Source: Flavobacterium fluviale
GTDB lineage: Bacteria > Bacteroidota > Bacteroidia > Flavobacteriales > Flavobacteriaceae
Assembly: GCF_003312915.1 (NCBI RefSeq)
Contig: NZ_CP030261.1
Span: forward strand, 806,001 to 870,000
Reading direction: 5' to 3'
Length of the DNA stretch: 64,000 nucleotides
The notes beneath the pieces are model-generated. The model ran no database searches. It was not told the DNA's origin and saw only the letters and a list, made by a program, of their open reading frames with translations. Position numbers and translations under genes: made by a program. Of the stretch, positions 37,810-46,435 are shown piece after piece (the stretch's first letter is position 1; each line of letters opens with the position of its first letter).

Positions 37810-38578
37810 CGGTTTCTATTTTTAGAGTTAGTTCAATAAATTCATCGACGCTTAGCTGCTCCGGACGTTTATCAAAGATAGTGTCTTCTCGCAATTTGTC
37901 TGATAAATTTAATGTTTTCAAACTGTTACGTAATGTTTTTCGTCTCTGCTGAAAAGCGGTTTTTACAACTGTAAAAAATAGCCTTTCGCTGCAAGGAAGA
38001 CTGTAATCTTCCTTTCGGGTCATTCTCATCACACCCGACTTGACCTTGGGCGGAGGAATAAAAACGTTTTCATCAACCGTAAACAGATACTCTGTAGTAT
38101 AGAAAGCCTGAGCTAAAACGGATAGTATTCCGTATGTTTTTGAGCCTTTCTTTTCGCAGATACGCTCGGCAACTTCTTTCTGAAACATTCCAGAAAACTC
38201 TGGAATCTGATGTTTAAGATCTAAAGTCCTAAAAACAATCTGTGAAGAAATATTGTACGGAAAGTTTCCAATTATAGCAAACTGTTTATCTTGGTAAACT
38301 TCATTTATGTTATACTTCAGGAAATCCTGAGAGATAATTTTGTCTTTTAATTTTGGATAATGTGCGTCCAAATACGCTACAGATTCTGTATCAATCTCAA
38401 TAACGTGCGTGTTGATTGGCTTTTCAAGTAAATACTTAGTAAGCACACCCATTCCTGGTCCTATTTCTAAAACCTCATCGTATCCTTTAAGACTTAAAGT
38501 ATCTGCAATAGCTTTTGCTACGCTTTCGTCTTTAAGAAAGTGCTGTCCTAAATGTTTTTTGGCTTTTACTTTTTCCAT
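37793..38578 (-). CDS. rsmA: 16S rRNA (adenine1518-N6/adenine1519-N6)-dimethyltransferase
   Basis: A 261-residue KsgA-type methyltransferase that dimethylates two adjacent adenines in the 3' end of 16S rRNA. The SAM-binding motif is [16 protein letters not shown] and the catalytic motif IV is [11 protein letters not shown]. The N-terminal [13 protein letters not shown] and C-terminal [13 protein letters not shown] are also family-specific. First gene of a pair with mgtE. Confidence 0.95.
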   Translation of the reverse strand: MEKVKAKKHLGQHFLKDESVAKAIADTLSLKGYDEVLEIGPGMGVLTKYLLEKPINTHVIEIDTESVAYLDAHYPKLKDKIISQDFLKYNINEVYQDKQFAIIGNFPYNISSQIVFRTLDLKHQIPEFSGMFQKEVAERICEKKGSKTYGILSVLAQAFYTTEYLFTVDENVFIPPPKVKSGVMRMTRKEDYSLPCSERLFFTVVKTAFQQRRKTLRNSLKTLNLSDKLREDTIFDKRPEQLSVDEFIELTLKIETDGVQS

Positions 38579-38589
38579 TTTATTTCTTG

Positions 38590-38708
38590 TTTGCCGCGAG
38601 GGCGCAAAAGTATTCTTTTTGCTGTAAAGGCACTAAGAAACAAAGCTTTATTTTTTTGCTTTTTTTGCCACAATCCCGATAGCTATCGGGACAAAGACAC
38701 AAATATTT
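38590..38708. repeat. Heptad repeat tract with perfect 18-base palindrome
   Basis: GCCGCGAGGGCGCAAAAG, AGGCACTAAGAAACAAAG and related 7-base units fill this gap upstream of rsmA. It contains TCCCGATAGCTATCGGGA (38674-38691), a perfect palindrome, followed by ACAAAGACACAAAT. Confidence 0.7.
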
Positions 38709-38734
38709 AGTTTTTTATTCTCAATTATAATACT

Positions 38735-38765
38735 AAAAACTGCGACTGTGACTGTAAACTAAAAC
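38735..38765. repeat. Heptad repeat of the AACTGCGACTG type
   Basis: Units AAAAACT, GCGACTG, TGACTGT and AAACTAA lie directly before the DUF4286 stop codon. This is the same unit family as the repeats around lgt at 40986-41221 and 42040-42118. Confidence 0.65.
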
Positions 38766-39077
38766 CTAGTGTTCCGAAATAACTTCTAATTCTGTTCTGA
38801 AAGAAAGCATTTTATCGGCAAATAAACCCAAAGCTTCTCTGTGAAATTCTGGTTCGTCTTCGATATAAAACTTATCTAAAGTATCTTTACTGTCTGTTAC
38901 ATATTGAACAGAATACGTAATTCCGCCCATTTCTTCTTCAACCAAAACTTTTACAATTCTGGCCGATGAAAATTTATTTGTAGCCAGAATTTCTGGTATG
39001 TGTTTTTCCTGCATCCATTTTAACCATTGGTCGTGAACGCTTTCGTGTATGTTTGTGGTAACGTTGTAAATAATCAT
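38766..39077 (-). CDS. DUF4286 family protein
   Basis: A 103-residue small cytoplasmic protein of ferredoxin-like, dimeric alpha/beta-barrel appearance (MIIYNVTTNIHESVHDQWLK, ISYSVQY-like central strand seen here as ITYSVQYVTDS). It matches DUF4286, a family common in Bacteroidota with no assigned function. It sits upstream of rsmA and mgtE with a repeat-rich gap of 187 bases, so co-transcription is doubtful. Confidence 0.8.
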   Translation of the reverse strand: MIIYNVTTNIHESVHDQWLKWMQEKHIPEILATNKFSSARIVKVLVEEEMGGITYSVQYVTDSKDTLDKFYIEDEPEFHREALGLFADKMLSFRTELEVISEH

Positions 39078-39083
39078 TTTTTT

Positions 39084-39119
39084 CTAAGGTTCTGAGATGC
39101 TAAGATTCTAAGGTTCTGA
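39084..39119. repeat. Heptad repeat of the TAAGGTTCTGAG type
   Basis: Units CTAAGGT, TCTGAGA, TGCTAAG, ATTCTAA and GGTTCTG run directly upstream of the DUF4286 start on the minus strand. Confidence 0.65.
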
Positions 39120-39166
39120 GTTTTTTCTCTAAACCTAAAATGATCGCATTATTAATTCTTTTCAGT

Positions 39167-39197
39167 TTGGAATTTGGAATTTAAAATATTGAAATTT
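39167..39197. repeat. Dispersed copy of the TTGGAATTTGGAATTT repeat
   Basis: This copy matches 35531-35562 with about two differences. It runs into the stop codon region of the TPR gene. Confidence 0.65.
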
Positions 39198-40977
39198 ATA
39201 AATTCTTATCCCCTCTTAACTCGCGGTATTTTTTTCTGGCATCAACAAAGTAAATACTGTCTTGATGGTTAAAAATTACCTTTTCATATAAAGGCTTGGC
39301 CTTTTCTGTATCTTTTAGTTCGTCGTTATAAATTTCAGCTGAGAAAAACAGCGCTTCATCAACATAAATTTCGTCGCTGTGATTGTCAATAATCTGCTGA
39401 TATTGGCTTAAAGCCGAAGCAAAATCTTTCTGACTTTCGTAAACTTTTCCTAAACGCAATAATGTTACGGCTTCTATTTCTTGTCCTTTAAAAGTTTTCA
39501 AGATATTCTGAAACTGCGTTATCGCTTCTTGTTTTTTATTCTGATAAATTAAAAAATCTCCTTTTGCAAATTGTTTCAATGCTACTTGAGTTGAATCTGC
39601 AGCGGTATTATCATTAATTAAAAGAAAATATTCTAAAGCGTCGTTGGCAATTAACTGTGTATTGGCTGCTTTTAGTTCTTTAAATTGTTTATTCGCCCAT
39701 TCAAAATCGCCTTTGTAATAACTCGTTTTGGCCGCCTTCAAACTGGCTTCGTGCGCCATTACATCATTCTTTAAATCCAATTGAATCTGCGAATAGTAAA
39801 TAAGCGCCTGATTGTATTTTTCTTCCAAAAGCAAAATATCTGCCAGTTCCATTTTGGCATCGGCTTTTTGATATTCGTTTAAATTTAATTCTAAAGCCTT
39901 TTTTACAACTGCCTTCCCTTCTTCTGTTTTTTTCAAATTAAAAGCTAGAAAATGCGCCTGAATAAGCTGCAAAGATAAGCTAAAAGGATTGACTTCGTAA
40001 GTTGCCAGTAATTGCTGTAATTCCTGATTGATCGCCGGATAATCTTTTTCCTGAGCGTTATCAATCTTAATCTGCATTAAATAGGCGTTCGATTGAATCA
40101 ATAAATCTAAATCTTTGGTGTTTTGAAGAATAAAGTTCAGAATTTCTACAGCCGTTTCATCATCGTCTTCATTCATCGCAAACTGACTCAAATTGACAAT
40201 ACTCATCAACGATTCCGGCTCACGTTTGTAAATCGCTTTCTCCTGAATAAATGCTTTTCCGAATTCTTTCTGCTGTACATAAAACCAGCTTAAGTAATGG
40301 TTCCAGAAAACGTCTTGATCTTTTTGGGTTTTCAGGATTAAAGCTTTTCGCATGGCATCTTTAAAAGTCGTATTATCCGTTTCGCCATTCATAAATCGGG
40401 ACAATTGCGTCTGAATCAAATTGGTATTCTGCGGATTTGTGAAAGATTCTGTCAGCAATAAATCGATCATTTGATCGGTTTTTCCTAACTGTCCATACAG
40501 CATTCCAATTTGAAAATTGAAATTGAAGTTCGGCTGAATCTGCATTGCCGTTTGATAGGCTTTTAAAGCATATTCTAACAATACTTTTTTCTCGAATGAA
40601 TTGGCAACTCCGTAAACATCATTCGGATTTACCTTTATTTTTTCAATTGCCTGTTCGTAATAATTTTTGGCTTTGGAATCGTTTTTCTGTAATTGAAAAT
40701 TGTATCCTAATTCAACTAAAAAAACGCCTTGCTTGTAACGATTGTAACGGTCTTGAATTGCTTTTTCTGCATTTGCAAACTGTTGTAACTGCTGGTAACA
40801 ATCGACCACTCTTAAAAAATATTGAGTGTTGGAAGGTGCACTTTTTAAAAGCTCTTCATAACTGATTTTGGCTTTATCAAAATCACCTTTATCGTAATAA
40901 TATTGGGCTAATTGTTCATTTTGTGCGAATGAAAAAGTAGACCATAGTAAAACGATATAAATGAAGATGTTTTTCAT
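39196..40977 (-). CDS. Secreted tetratricopeptide-repeat protein
   Basis: A 593-residue protein with a signal peptide (IFIYIVLLWSTFSFAQ) followed by helical TPR units through most of its length (YYYDKGDFDKAKISYEELLK, YNFQLQKNDSKAKNYYEQAI, AVTLLRLGKVYESQKDFASA, YVDEALFFSAEIYNDEL). Such periplasmic or outer-membrane-facing TPR proteins act as assembly scaffolds; no partner can be named. It is followed by DUF4286 on the same strand after repeat sequence. Confidence 0.85.
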   Translation of the reverse strand: MKNIFIYIVLLWSTFSFAQNEQLAQYYYDKGDFDKAKISYEELLKSAPSNTQYFLRVVDCYQQLQQFANAEKAIQDRYNRYKQGVFLVELGYNFQLQKNDSKAKNYYEQAIEKIKVNPNDVYGVANSFEKKVLLEYALKAYQTAMQIQPNFNFNFQIGMLYGQLGKTDQMIDLLLTESFTNPQNTNLIQTQLSRFMNGETDNTTFKDAMRKALILKTQKDQDVFWNHYLSWFYVQQKEFGKAFIQEKAIYKREPESLMSIVNLSQFAMNEDDDETAVEILNFILQNTKDLDLLIQSNAYLMQIKIDNAQEKDYPAINQELQQLLATYEVNPFSLSLQLIQAHFLAFNLKKTEEGKAVVKKALELNLNEYQKADAKMELADILLLEEKYNQALIYYSQIQLDLKNDVMAHEASLKAAKTSYYKGDFEWANKQFKELKAANTQLIANDALEYFLLINDNTAADSTQVALKQFAKGDFLIYQNKKQEAITQFQNILKTFKGQEIEAVTLLRLGKVYESQKDFASALSQYQQIIDNHSDEIYVDEALFFSAEIYNDELKDTEKAKPLYEKVIFNHQDSIYFVDARKKYRELRGDKNL

Positions 40978-40985
40978 ATTTTTTT

Positions 40986-41221
40986 AGTTTTCAGCCTTTA
41001 TTAGTTTTCCTTTTTCAGTCGCAGTTTCCAGTCTCAGTTTTCAGCCTACTAAACTGTAAACTGTCACTGTGAACTGTGACTCTTTTAAGTTTTCAGTTTT
41101 CAGTCGCAGTTTTCAGTCTAGGACACTGTAAACTGTAACTGTCAACTGTGACTTTTTAAGTTTTCAGTCTCAGTTTTCAGTATCATTAAACTTTAAACTG
41201 TCACTGTTAACTGTGACTTTT
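40986..41221. repeat. Three tandem heptad hairpin units between lgt and the TPR gene
   Basis: Three imperfect copies of a 64-71-base unit (~41017-41087, ~41088-41157, ~41158-41221), preceded by a partial one. Each unit is itself an inverted repeat: AGTTTTCAGTCGCAG on one side and AACTGTGACT-type units on the other. All are made of 7-base pieces such as CAGTTTT and ACTGTAA. The last copy runs into lgt and encodes its C-terminal ~16 residues. Confidence 0.88.
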
Positions 41222-42030
41222 CGAGTTTTCCAAAAAATCAGAGCTAAACCAATTAATATAAATGGAATACTTAAAATCTGTCCCATATTAATGAGCATAT
41301 TATTCTCGAAAGCTTCTTGATTTTCTTTGAAAAATTCAATTATAAATCGAGCTGAGAATAATAAAGTTAAGAAAGTTCCAAAGATTAATCCCTGTGCATT
41401 TCTAATTTTTTCTGATTTGTACATGTAAAACAGAATTCCAAAAATCAATAAATAAGCAAATGCTTCATACAATTGCGTTGGGTGTCTCGGAATTAAATCA
41501 TCTCTTTGAAAAACAACTCCCCAATTTCCATTGGTTGGTTTTCCGTAGATTTCAGAATTCATAAAATTCCCCAATCTGATAAATGTACCCGTTACAGGAA
41601 CTGCAACTGCCATTTTATCTAAAAGTCCTAAGAATTGTACTTTGTACCTGCGGCAATACAAAATCATTGCAGTAATAACTCCAATTGAGCCTCCGTGACT
41701 TGCTAAACCTTGGTAGCCCACAAATTGATAAACCCCTTTTATTTTCTGAATTGGCAAAAGGATTTCTATCGGATGTTTGAAAAAATATTCTGGTTCGTAA
41801 AAGAAACAATGTCCTAATCTGGCACCCAAAACGGTTCCGACAATTACATAAATCAATAAAGTATCGAGATTGTCCAGCGAAAGGTTTTCTTTTTTATAGA
41901 TATTTCTAACGATATAAAATCCTAAAAGAAGTCCGGTGGCAAAGAGAGCTCCGTAATATTTTAATGGGAAACTATCTGTAATCCAGAAAATAACGGGATC
42001 AACGTTCCAATTTAATATTCCGTTCTTCAT
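41170..42030 (-). CDS. lgt: Prolipoprotein diacylglyceryl transferase
   Basis: A 286-residue inner-membrane enzyme moving diacylglycerol from phosphatidylglycerol to the lipobox Cys of prolipoproteins. About seven membrane helices. Signature segments are YYGALFATGLLLGFYI, YQGLASHGGSIGVI (catalytic His region) and GNFMNSEIYGKPT, with PRHPTQLYEAFAYL. After the last helix (FILIGLALIFWKTRK) the final ~16 residues are encoded by a copy of the intergenic heptad repeat. This odd tail is probably tolerated in the cytoplasm. Confidence 0.95.
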   Translation of the reverse strand: MKNGILNWNVDPVIFWITDSFPLKYYGALFATGLLLGFYIVRNIYKKENLSLDNLDTLLIYVIVGTVLGARLGHCFFYEPEYFFKHPIEILLPIQKIKGVYQFVGYQGLASHGGSIGVITAMILYCRRYKVQFLGLLDKMAVAVPVTGTFIRLGNFMNSEIYGKPTNGNWGVVFQRDDLIPRHPTQLYEAFAYLLIFGILFYMYKSEKIRNAQGLIFGTFLTLLFSARFIIEFFKENQEAFENNMLINMGQILSIPFILIGLALIFWKTRKVTVNSDSLKFNDTEN

Positions 42031-42039
42031 AAGTAGTAG

Positions 42040-42118
42040 TTTTTAGTTTTCAGTTACAGTCGCAGTTTTCAATGACAATATCTAACTGCGACTGAAAACT
42101 GTGACTGAAAACTAAAAA
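42040..42118. repeat. Heptad inverted repeat between serS and lgt
   Basis: The arms TTTTTAGTTTTCAGTTACAG and CTGTGACTGAAAACTAAAAA, continued by CGCAG / CTGCG, flank a short AT-rich loop. The right arm has one extra 7-base unit. Same unit family as 40986-41221. The serS stop codon is immediately adjacent. Confidence 0.82.
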
Positions 42119-42119
42119 A

Positions 42120-43391
42120 CTAGTTTATAATATCAAATCCGCAGTAAGGGCGTAAAACTTCTGGAATTACGATTCCTTCTGGGGTTTGGTAATTTTCAAT
42201 AATTCCGGCCAAAACTCTAGGAAGCGCCAATGAACTTCCGTTAAGCGTATGCGCCAATTGATTTTTTCCATCTTTGTCTTTAAAACGTAACTTCAAGCGG
42301 TTTGCCTGGAAAGTTTCAAAATTAGAAACAGAACTAATTTCTAACCAGCGGTCTTGCGCTGTAGAAAATACTTCAAAATCATACGTTAAAGCTGATGTGA
42401 ATCCCATATCGCCTCCGCAAAGACGTAAAACTCTGTATGGTAATTTTAATTCTTTTAAAATATCTTTTACGTGTTCTACCATTCCGTCAAGGGCTTCATA
42501 AGACTTTTCAGGGTGTTCAACACGAACGATTTCTACTTTATCAAATTGGTGTAAACGATTTAATCCACGAACGTGTGCGCCATAAGAACCTGCTTCACGA
42601 CGGAAACATGGGGTATAGGCTGTATATAAAACGGGTAATTCTGTTTCTGTCAAAAGAACATCACGAAATAAATTCGTAACCGGAACCTCAGCCGTTGGGA
42701 TCAAATATAAATCGTCAATTGTAGAATGATACATCTGCCCTTCTTTGTCTGGCAATTGTCCCGTTCCAAAACCAGAAGCTTCGTTGACCAAATGCGGCAC
42801 CTGAACTTCATTGTATCCTGCAGCCGTATTTTTATCTAAAAAGTAGTTGATTAAAGCACGCTGTAAACGAGCTCCCTTACCTTTATACACAGGAAATCCT
42901 GCTCCAGTAATTTTTACACCCAATTCAAAATCGATAATATCGTATTTCTTTACCAATTCCCAGTGAGGCTGTGCGCCTTCGTGCAAAACAGGAATATCTC
43001 CTTCTTGAAAAACATTCAAATTGTCGTCTGGCGTTTTTCCTTCAGGAACAATATCTGCCGGAAGATTTGGTAATGTGTATAATTTATTGGTTAACTCAAC
43101 AGCCAAAGCTTCTGCTTTTTCGCTCAGTTCTTTACTTTTTTCTTTTAGTGAAACTGTTTTTTCTTTTAAGATTGCTGCTTTAGCTTTCTCACCAGCTTTC
43201 ATCAATTCACCAATATCTTTGGACAATTTATTAGATTCTGATAAAGTATTGTCTAATTCCACCTGCGCAGCACGACGATTTTCGTCTAATTGAACCACCT
43301 CTTCAACAACGCTTTTAGCATCGATATTTCGTTTTGCTAAAGCTTTGATTACTTTCTCTTGATTTTCTCTAATAAATGCAATTTGTAACAT
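42120..43391 (-). CDS. serS: Seryl-tRNA synthetase
   Basis: A 423-residue class II synthetase. The N-terminal ~110 residues form the long coiled-coil arm that grips the tRNA extra arm (KEKTVSLKEKSKELSEKAEA). The catalytic core has motif 2 PCFRREAGSYG and motif 3 in NGSSLALPRVLAGIIENYQ. The C-terminus RPYCGFDIIN is typical. Its promoter box lies 40 bases upstream. Confidence 0.96.
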   Translation of the reverse strand: MLQIAFIRENQEKVIKALAKRNIDAKSVVEEVVQLDENRRAAQVELDNTLSESNKLSKDIGELMKAGEKAKAAILKEKTVSLKEKSKELSEKAEALAVELTNKLYTLPNLPADIVPEGKTPDDNLNVFQEGDIPVLHEGAQPHWELVKKYDIIDFELGVKITGAGFPVYKGKGARLQRALINYFLDKNTAAGYNEVQVPHLVNEASGFGTGQLPDKEGQMYHSTIDDLYLIPTAEVPVTNLFRDVLLTETELPVLYTAYTPCFRREAGSYGAHVRGLNRLHQFDKVEIVRVEHPEKSYEALDGMVEHVKDILKELKLPYRVLRLCGGDMGFTSALTYDFEVFSTAQDRWLEISSVSNFETFQANRLKLRFKDKDGKNQLAHTLNGSSLALPRVLAGIIENYQTPEGIVIPEVLRPYCGFDIIN

Positions 43392-43431
43392 AGCTTGATT
43401 TTTATAACTATTGTATTTTTTATAACGGAAG

Positions 43432-43439
43432 CAAATTTA
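43432..43439 (-). promoter_or_regulatory. -7 box of serS
   Basis: The minus strand reads TAAATTTG, a TAnnTTTG match, 40 bases before the serS start. No TTG was found at a preferred -33 spacing. Confidence 0.5.
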
Positions 43440-43502
43440 AGGAAATGTTTGTTAACAATAGGACAAAGTTTATAAGGAAAACTGAAATCGCCTACAAACA
43501 GC

Positions 43503-43523
43503 AAAAGCACTATAAAAGTGCTA
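43503..43523 (-). terminator. Terminator of the 306-residue lipoprotein gene
   Basis: AAAGCACT / AGTGCTAT stem with a short loop, ~27 bases past the stop codon; a T-rich stretch follows on the minus strand. Confidence 0.6.
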
Positions 43524-43549
43524 TTGTTATTATTTCAAATCTCTAAATT

Positions 43550-44470
43550 TTACTCTAAAAAACGATGCCTGTCGTCTCTATGAAAAGCATATTCCTTTCC
43601 ATTAAACTTTAATTTTTCGGACTCTTTTTTTATTTTTAGATTCGTTTCTTCTGCTAAATTATTTTCAGAATCACTTTCAAATGCTTCCTCGTATGAAAAG
43701 TTTTTGGTGACAATTAAATCAAAAAAACCATTCGTTTTATGATCTCCAAAGCTTAAACCTGTTTCTAAAGTTTCAATTTGGTATGTATTGCCTCCGTTAG
43801 AATCTCCGTTTGTCATTCGAATTGGATATTGGTATAAAACTTTTTTGATTTCGTTATCGGCTAAAGTCAGCAGTGTAAATTTCTTTTCAGAATACAATAC
43901 AATTCTACTGCTTGCGCTGGCTTCTGTATAAAAAGCAATTGCGGGCGTACTTTCATTTAAATAAACCAAATCTTTTAAAATATGTGATTTCGAAAACCGA
44001 ATGGCTTCATTATCGTAATAACTTAAATTATTATCAAATTCTTCTGCAACTATATTTCCGTCTTCTCTATTTACAAAAAGATATTTGCGCTGAAAATAGC
44101 TTCCCAAATCTTCATAATCAGAAGCTTTGTGACTTTTTTTATTACGCTCCACTATTGCTAAAATAAAAAAGACCGTTTTATCGTCGTAGTTGATAGAACT
44201 CGTTTCGTCAATTTTAATACTGGAATATCTAATTTTTAGGTTGGAAGCCACTTTAGAAAGCAGCGGCAAATTTAATTCTTCTGAATATTGAATGTCATCC
44301 AGATTTTTGAAAATGAGTTTTTTTAGCGTTGTATTATTTAAGTCACTGCTGGATTCCGTCTGAGAAAGAAGTTCTTGATTCTGAATATCTGTCTCACTTA
44401 TAATCTTATCACTTTTTCCACAGGAAAACAAAAGAATCAAAACTAGAATTGAAAGAATAGTTTTTTTCAT
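43550..44470 (-). CDS. Hypothetical lipoprotein
   Basis: A 306-residue predicted lipoprotein (lipobox LILLFSC followed by GKSDK). I do not recognise a domain. The middle is strand-rich (KTVFFILAIVERNKKSHK, AIAFYTEASASSRIVLYSEK) and the C-terminus is charged (LKFNGKEYAFHRDDRHRFLE). It is a single gene divergent from another small lipoprotein gene. A role in the envelope is likely from the lipobox only. Confidence 0.7.
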   Translation of the reverse strand: MKKTILSILVLILLFSCGKSDKIISETDIQNQELLSQTESSSDLNNTTLKKLIFKNLDDIQYSEELNLPLLSKVASNLKIRYSSIKIDETSSINYDDKTVFFILAIVERNKKSHKASDYEDLGSYFQRKYLFVNREDGNIVAEEFDNNLSYYDNEAIRFSKSHILKDLVYLNESTPAIAFYTEASASSRIVLYSEKKFTLLTLADNEIKKVLYQYPIRMTNGDSNGGNTYQIETLETGLSFGDHKTNGFFDLIVTKNFSYEEAFESDSENNLAEETNLKIKKESEKLKFNGKEYAFHRDDRHRFLE

Positions 44471-44590
44471 AGGTTAAATATTAGAAAATTTCGGGCGCTT
44501 CAAATATATACTTTTCTTACAATTCAGCAATTAAAAAAAAATCTGAACTCAAAAATTAGTTCGAAATCAAACTTACTTCCATAATTCTAA

Positions 44591-44598
44591 TATATTTG
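44591..44598 (+). promoter_or_regulatory. -7 box of the 158-residue lipoprotein gene
   Basis: TATATTTG matches TAnnTTTG, 30 bases before the ATG. Confidence 0.5.
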
Positions 44599-44628
44599 CT
44601 TTAACATTAAATTATAAAGTTTAAACCT

Positions 44629-45105
44629 ATGAAAAAAATTACTTTAATCATTGTATTATTTATGCTAATTTCCAGTTGTAACACCCGTACTACAACAAGT
44701 TACAACGACACGATTGTTGCAGCACATACCAAGCTCTTTGAGGCAAATGACCAATTCTTTAAGGAGACTTTGAACTTTATTGGGAAACCAGAATCAAAAA
44801 AAGAACTTTTAAAATTGATTGCCGCAACAAGAAGTAAATTAGTCGAAGCCCAAAAACCAGTCGAGCTTTTAGAACCTCTTAGCAGAGATCACGGTTTAAG
44901 AAAAACAATGCTGGATATGTTTAACAGTAGTATAACCGCGATGGATGGTTTTGAAATTAATATAGATATTTTAACTGCTAAGGATAATGAAACTAAAGCG
45001 GCGACAATGCTGCAGGGAGCTTTTACAGAAATATTGGAACTGGACGAATTAATTAAGGAACTCCAAGTACAATATGCCCACGAAAATAACGCTCAATTGA
45101 GATAA
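44629..45105 (+). CDS. Small helical lipoprotein
   Basis: A 158-residue predicted lipoprotein (lipobox MLISSC followed by NTRTTTSYND). The rest is almost wholly helical with regular Leu/Ala spacing (LLKLIAATRSKLVEAQKPVE, AATMLQGAFTEILELDELIK), suggesting a four-helix bundle. I cannot name the family with confidence; it is similar in layout to small Bacteroidota surface lipoproteins of unknown role. Confidence 0.7.
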   Translation: MKKITLIIVLFMLISSCNTRTTTSYNDTIVAAHTKLFEANDQFFKETLNFIGKPESKKELLKLIAATRSKLVEAQKPVELLEPLSRDHGLRKTMLDMFNSSITAMDGFEINIDILTAKDNETKAATMLQGAFTEILELDELIKELQVQYAHENNAQLR

Positions 45106-45127
45106 TGTTTTAAAAAGCAATGGGCAT

Positions 45128-45667
45128 TTAATCCCTTTTGATTTCATGCCCTACAAATTCTTCTAAAGCTGCAAACATTTCTTCAACCGAAAGCACTTCA
45201 GTATCTGGGTGCGACTTTAAAAATGCAGCATTTAATTCAACCAGATTTTCATCCAATTCAAAAAAATCATTATTGTTCAGCAGATCGCGAAATGGACTTG
45301 GGGCATCAAACTTTGCCTGTAGAAATTTACTTAGTTTGATATTACTTTGTAAACGCAGTTTTCGGCTTTGTTCTTTGAATAATTCCAAATGTTTTTCGGC
45401 ACCAATTAATGCCAGGCCTTCTTCAATCAATTCGTTCAATTCTTTATTCCACCCTGAATCGTGTACGAATTTTGAAAAATTCCCTTCAGTATATTTCGAA
45501 GCATAAAAATCTAAATAATAACTCATCAAGGCATCTTCGTGAATCAAATCGTCGTCTATTTTTTCTTCGCGCATTAAATTGATTACCGAGATATTCGAAT
45601 TAACAACGTCATGAGGATTTTCGCTGTTTGCCGCAGTTTCTGAAATGATGATTTTACCGAATTCCAT
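45128..45667 (-). CDS. Hypothetical cytoplasmic protein, possibly DMP19/DUF4375-like
   Basis: A 179-residue acidic helical protein without signal peptide. The stretch YYLDFYASKYTEGNFSKFVH followed by LIEEGLALIGAEKHLELFKE recalls the DMP19-like domain (DUF4375), whose members are small and of unclear function in bacteria. The assignment is tentative. It is convergent with the helical lipoprotein gene, only 22 bases apart, with no clear terminator between them. Confidence 0.6.
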   Translation of the reverse strand: MEFGKIIISETAANSENPHDVVNSNISVINLMREEKIDDDLIHEDALMSYYLDFYASKYTEGNFSKFVHDSGWNKELNELIEEGLALIGAEKHLELFKEQSRKLRLQSNIKLSKFLQAKFDAPSPFRDLLNNNDFFELDENLVELNAAFLKSHPDTEVLSVEEMFAALEEFVGHEIKRD

Positions 45668-45931
45668 TTTGAGTTTTATTTAAAAGATTGTTTTGCAAAG
45701 TTGCGGGAAATTATAATATAAATGAATGTTTTTTGATGTTTTCCGCTTTACTGTGATTGCTATTTCTTGTAAAAAAAATATTTATAGAAGATTATATGTG
45801 ATTATTGCAATCTTTAATAAAAATTTTCGTTAATTTTATAATAAGATGTATGCAAAAAAGCAACCATTTAAAAAAAATGCATCTATATAATGAAGCAGAA
45901 CCGCAAAGTTCTCCAGCCAAAACCAGAAACC

Positions 45932-46381
45932 ATGAAACACATTTTACTAATTTTCGCCCTTTTACTAGCTTTAACGAGCTGTGAAAATGACGATTTGCCT
46001 CAGTCAGATGTGCAGTTTTCATTGGTGGGTAAGGGTGATTCTTTTCCGAATGATAAAAGCGTTGCTCAAAGACATCTTATTATTAAAGATAGTGTAAACT
46101 GGAATAATTTAATCGACGAAATGGATGCTTCAAGTAATTTAACCAAAGACTTGAGAGAAATTAGTATCGATTTCAGTAAATTTCAAATCATTGCAATTAT
46201 TGATAAAACACAAAACAACGGCGGACATTCTATTGATGTTGTTGAAATGAGCGAAAACCGTAATACTATAATTGTAAAGGTGGAAAAGCTAAAAGATGGA
46301 AATCTAACTCCTAAATTATCCCGACCTTATGACATTGTAAAAATGCCTAAAACAACAAAAAAGATTGTTTTTGAGCAGTAA
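45932..46381 (+). CDS. PrcB_C-like lipoprotein
   Basis: A 149-residue predicted lipoprotein; the start MKHILLIFALLLALTSC was chosen over an ATG 42 bases upstream because it gives a clean lipobox. The C-terminal part (GGHSIDVVEMSENRNTIIV, SRPYDIVKMPKTTKKIVFE) resembles the PrcB C-terminal domain, first seen in a subunit of a Treponema protease complex. No protease gene is adjacent. Function unknown. Confidence 0.7.
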   Translation: MKHILLIFALLLALTSCENDDLPQSDVQFSLVGKGDSFPNDKSVAQRHLIIKDSVNWNNLIDEMDASSNLTKDLREISIDFSKFQIIAIIDKTQNNGGHSIDVVEMSENRNTIIVKVEKLKDGNLTPKLSRPYDIVKMPKTTKKIVFEQ

Positions 46382-46403
46382 TTAATATCACTTATAAAAA
46401 AAA

Positions 46404-46425
46404 GCCGCATTTAAAAAATGCAGCT
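46404..46425 (-). terminator. Terminator of the DinB-like gene
   Basis: Stem GCCGCATTT / AAATGCAGC with one mismatch; a long A tract on the left gives a U run on the minus strand. It may also serve the plus-strand PrcB-like gene. Confidence 0.7.
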
Positions 46426-46435
46426 CTCATCTATT

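Noticed and set aside
40986..41221. Possible CRISPR array
   Set aside because: Units are imperfect, palindromic and contiguous, with no unique spacers and no cas gene.
45792..46022. 76-codon minus-strand frame upstream of the PrcB-like gene
   Set aside because: Opposite the signal peptide of a supported lipoprotein; no conserved features.
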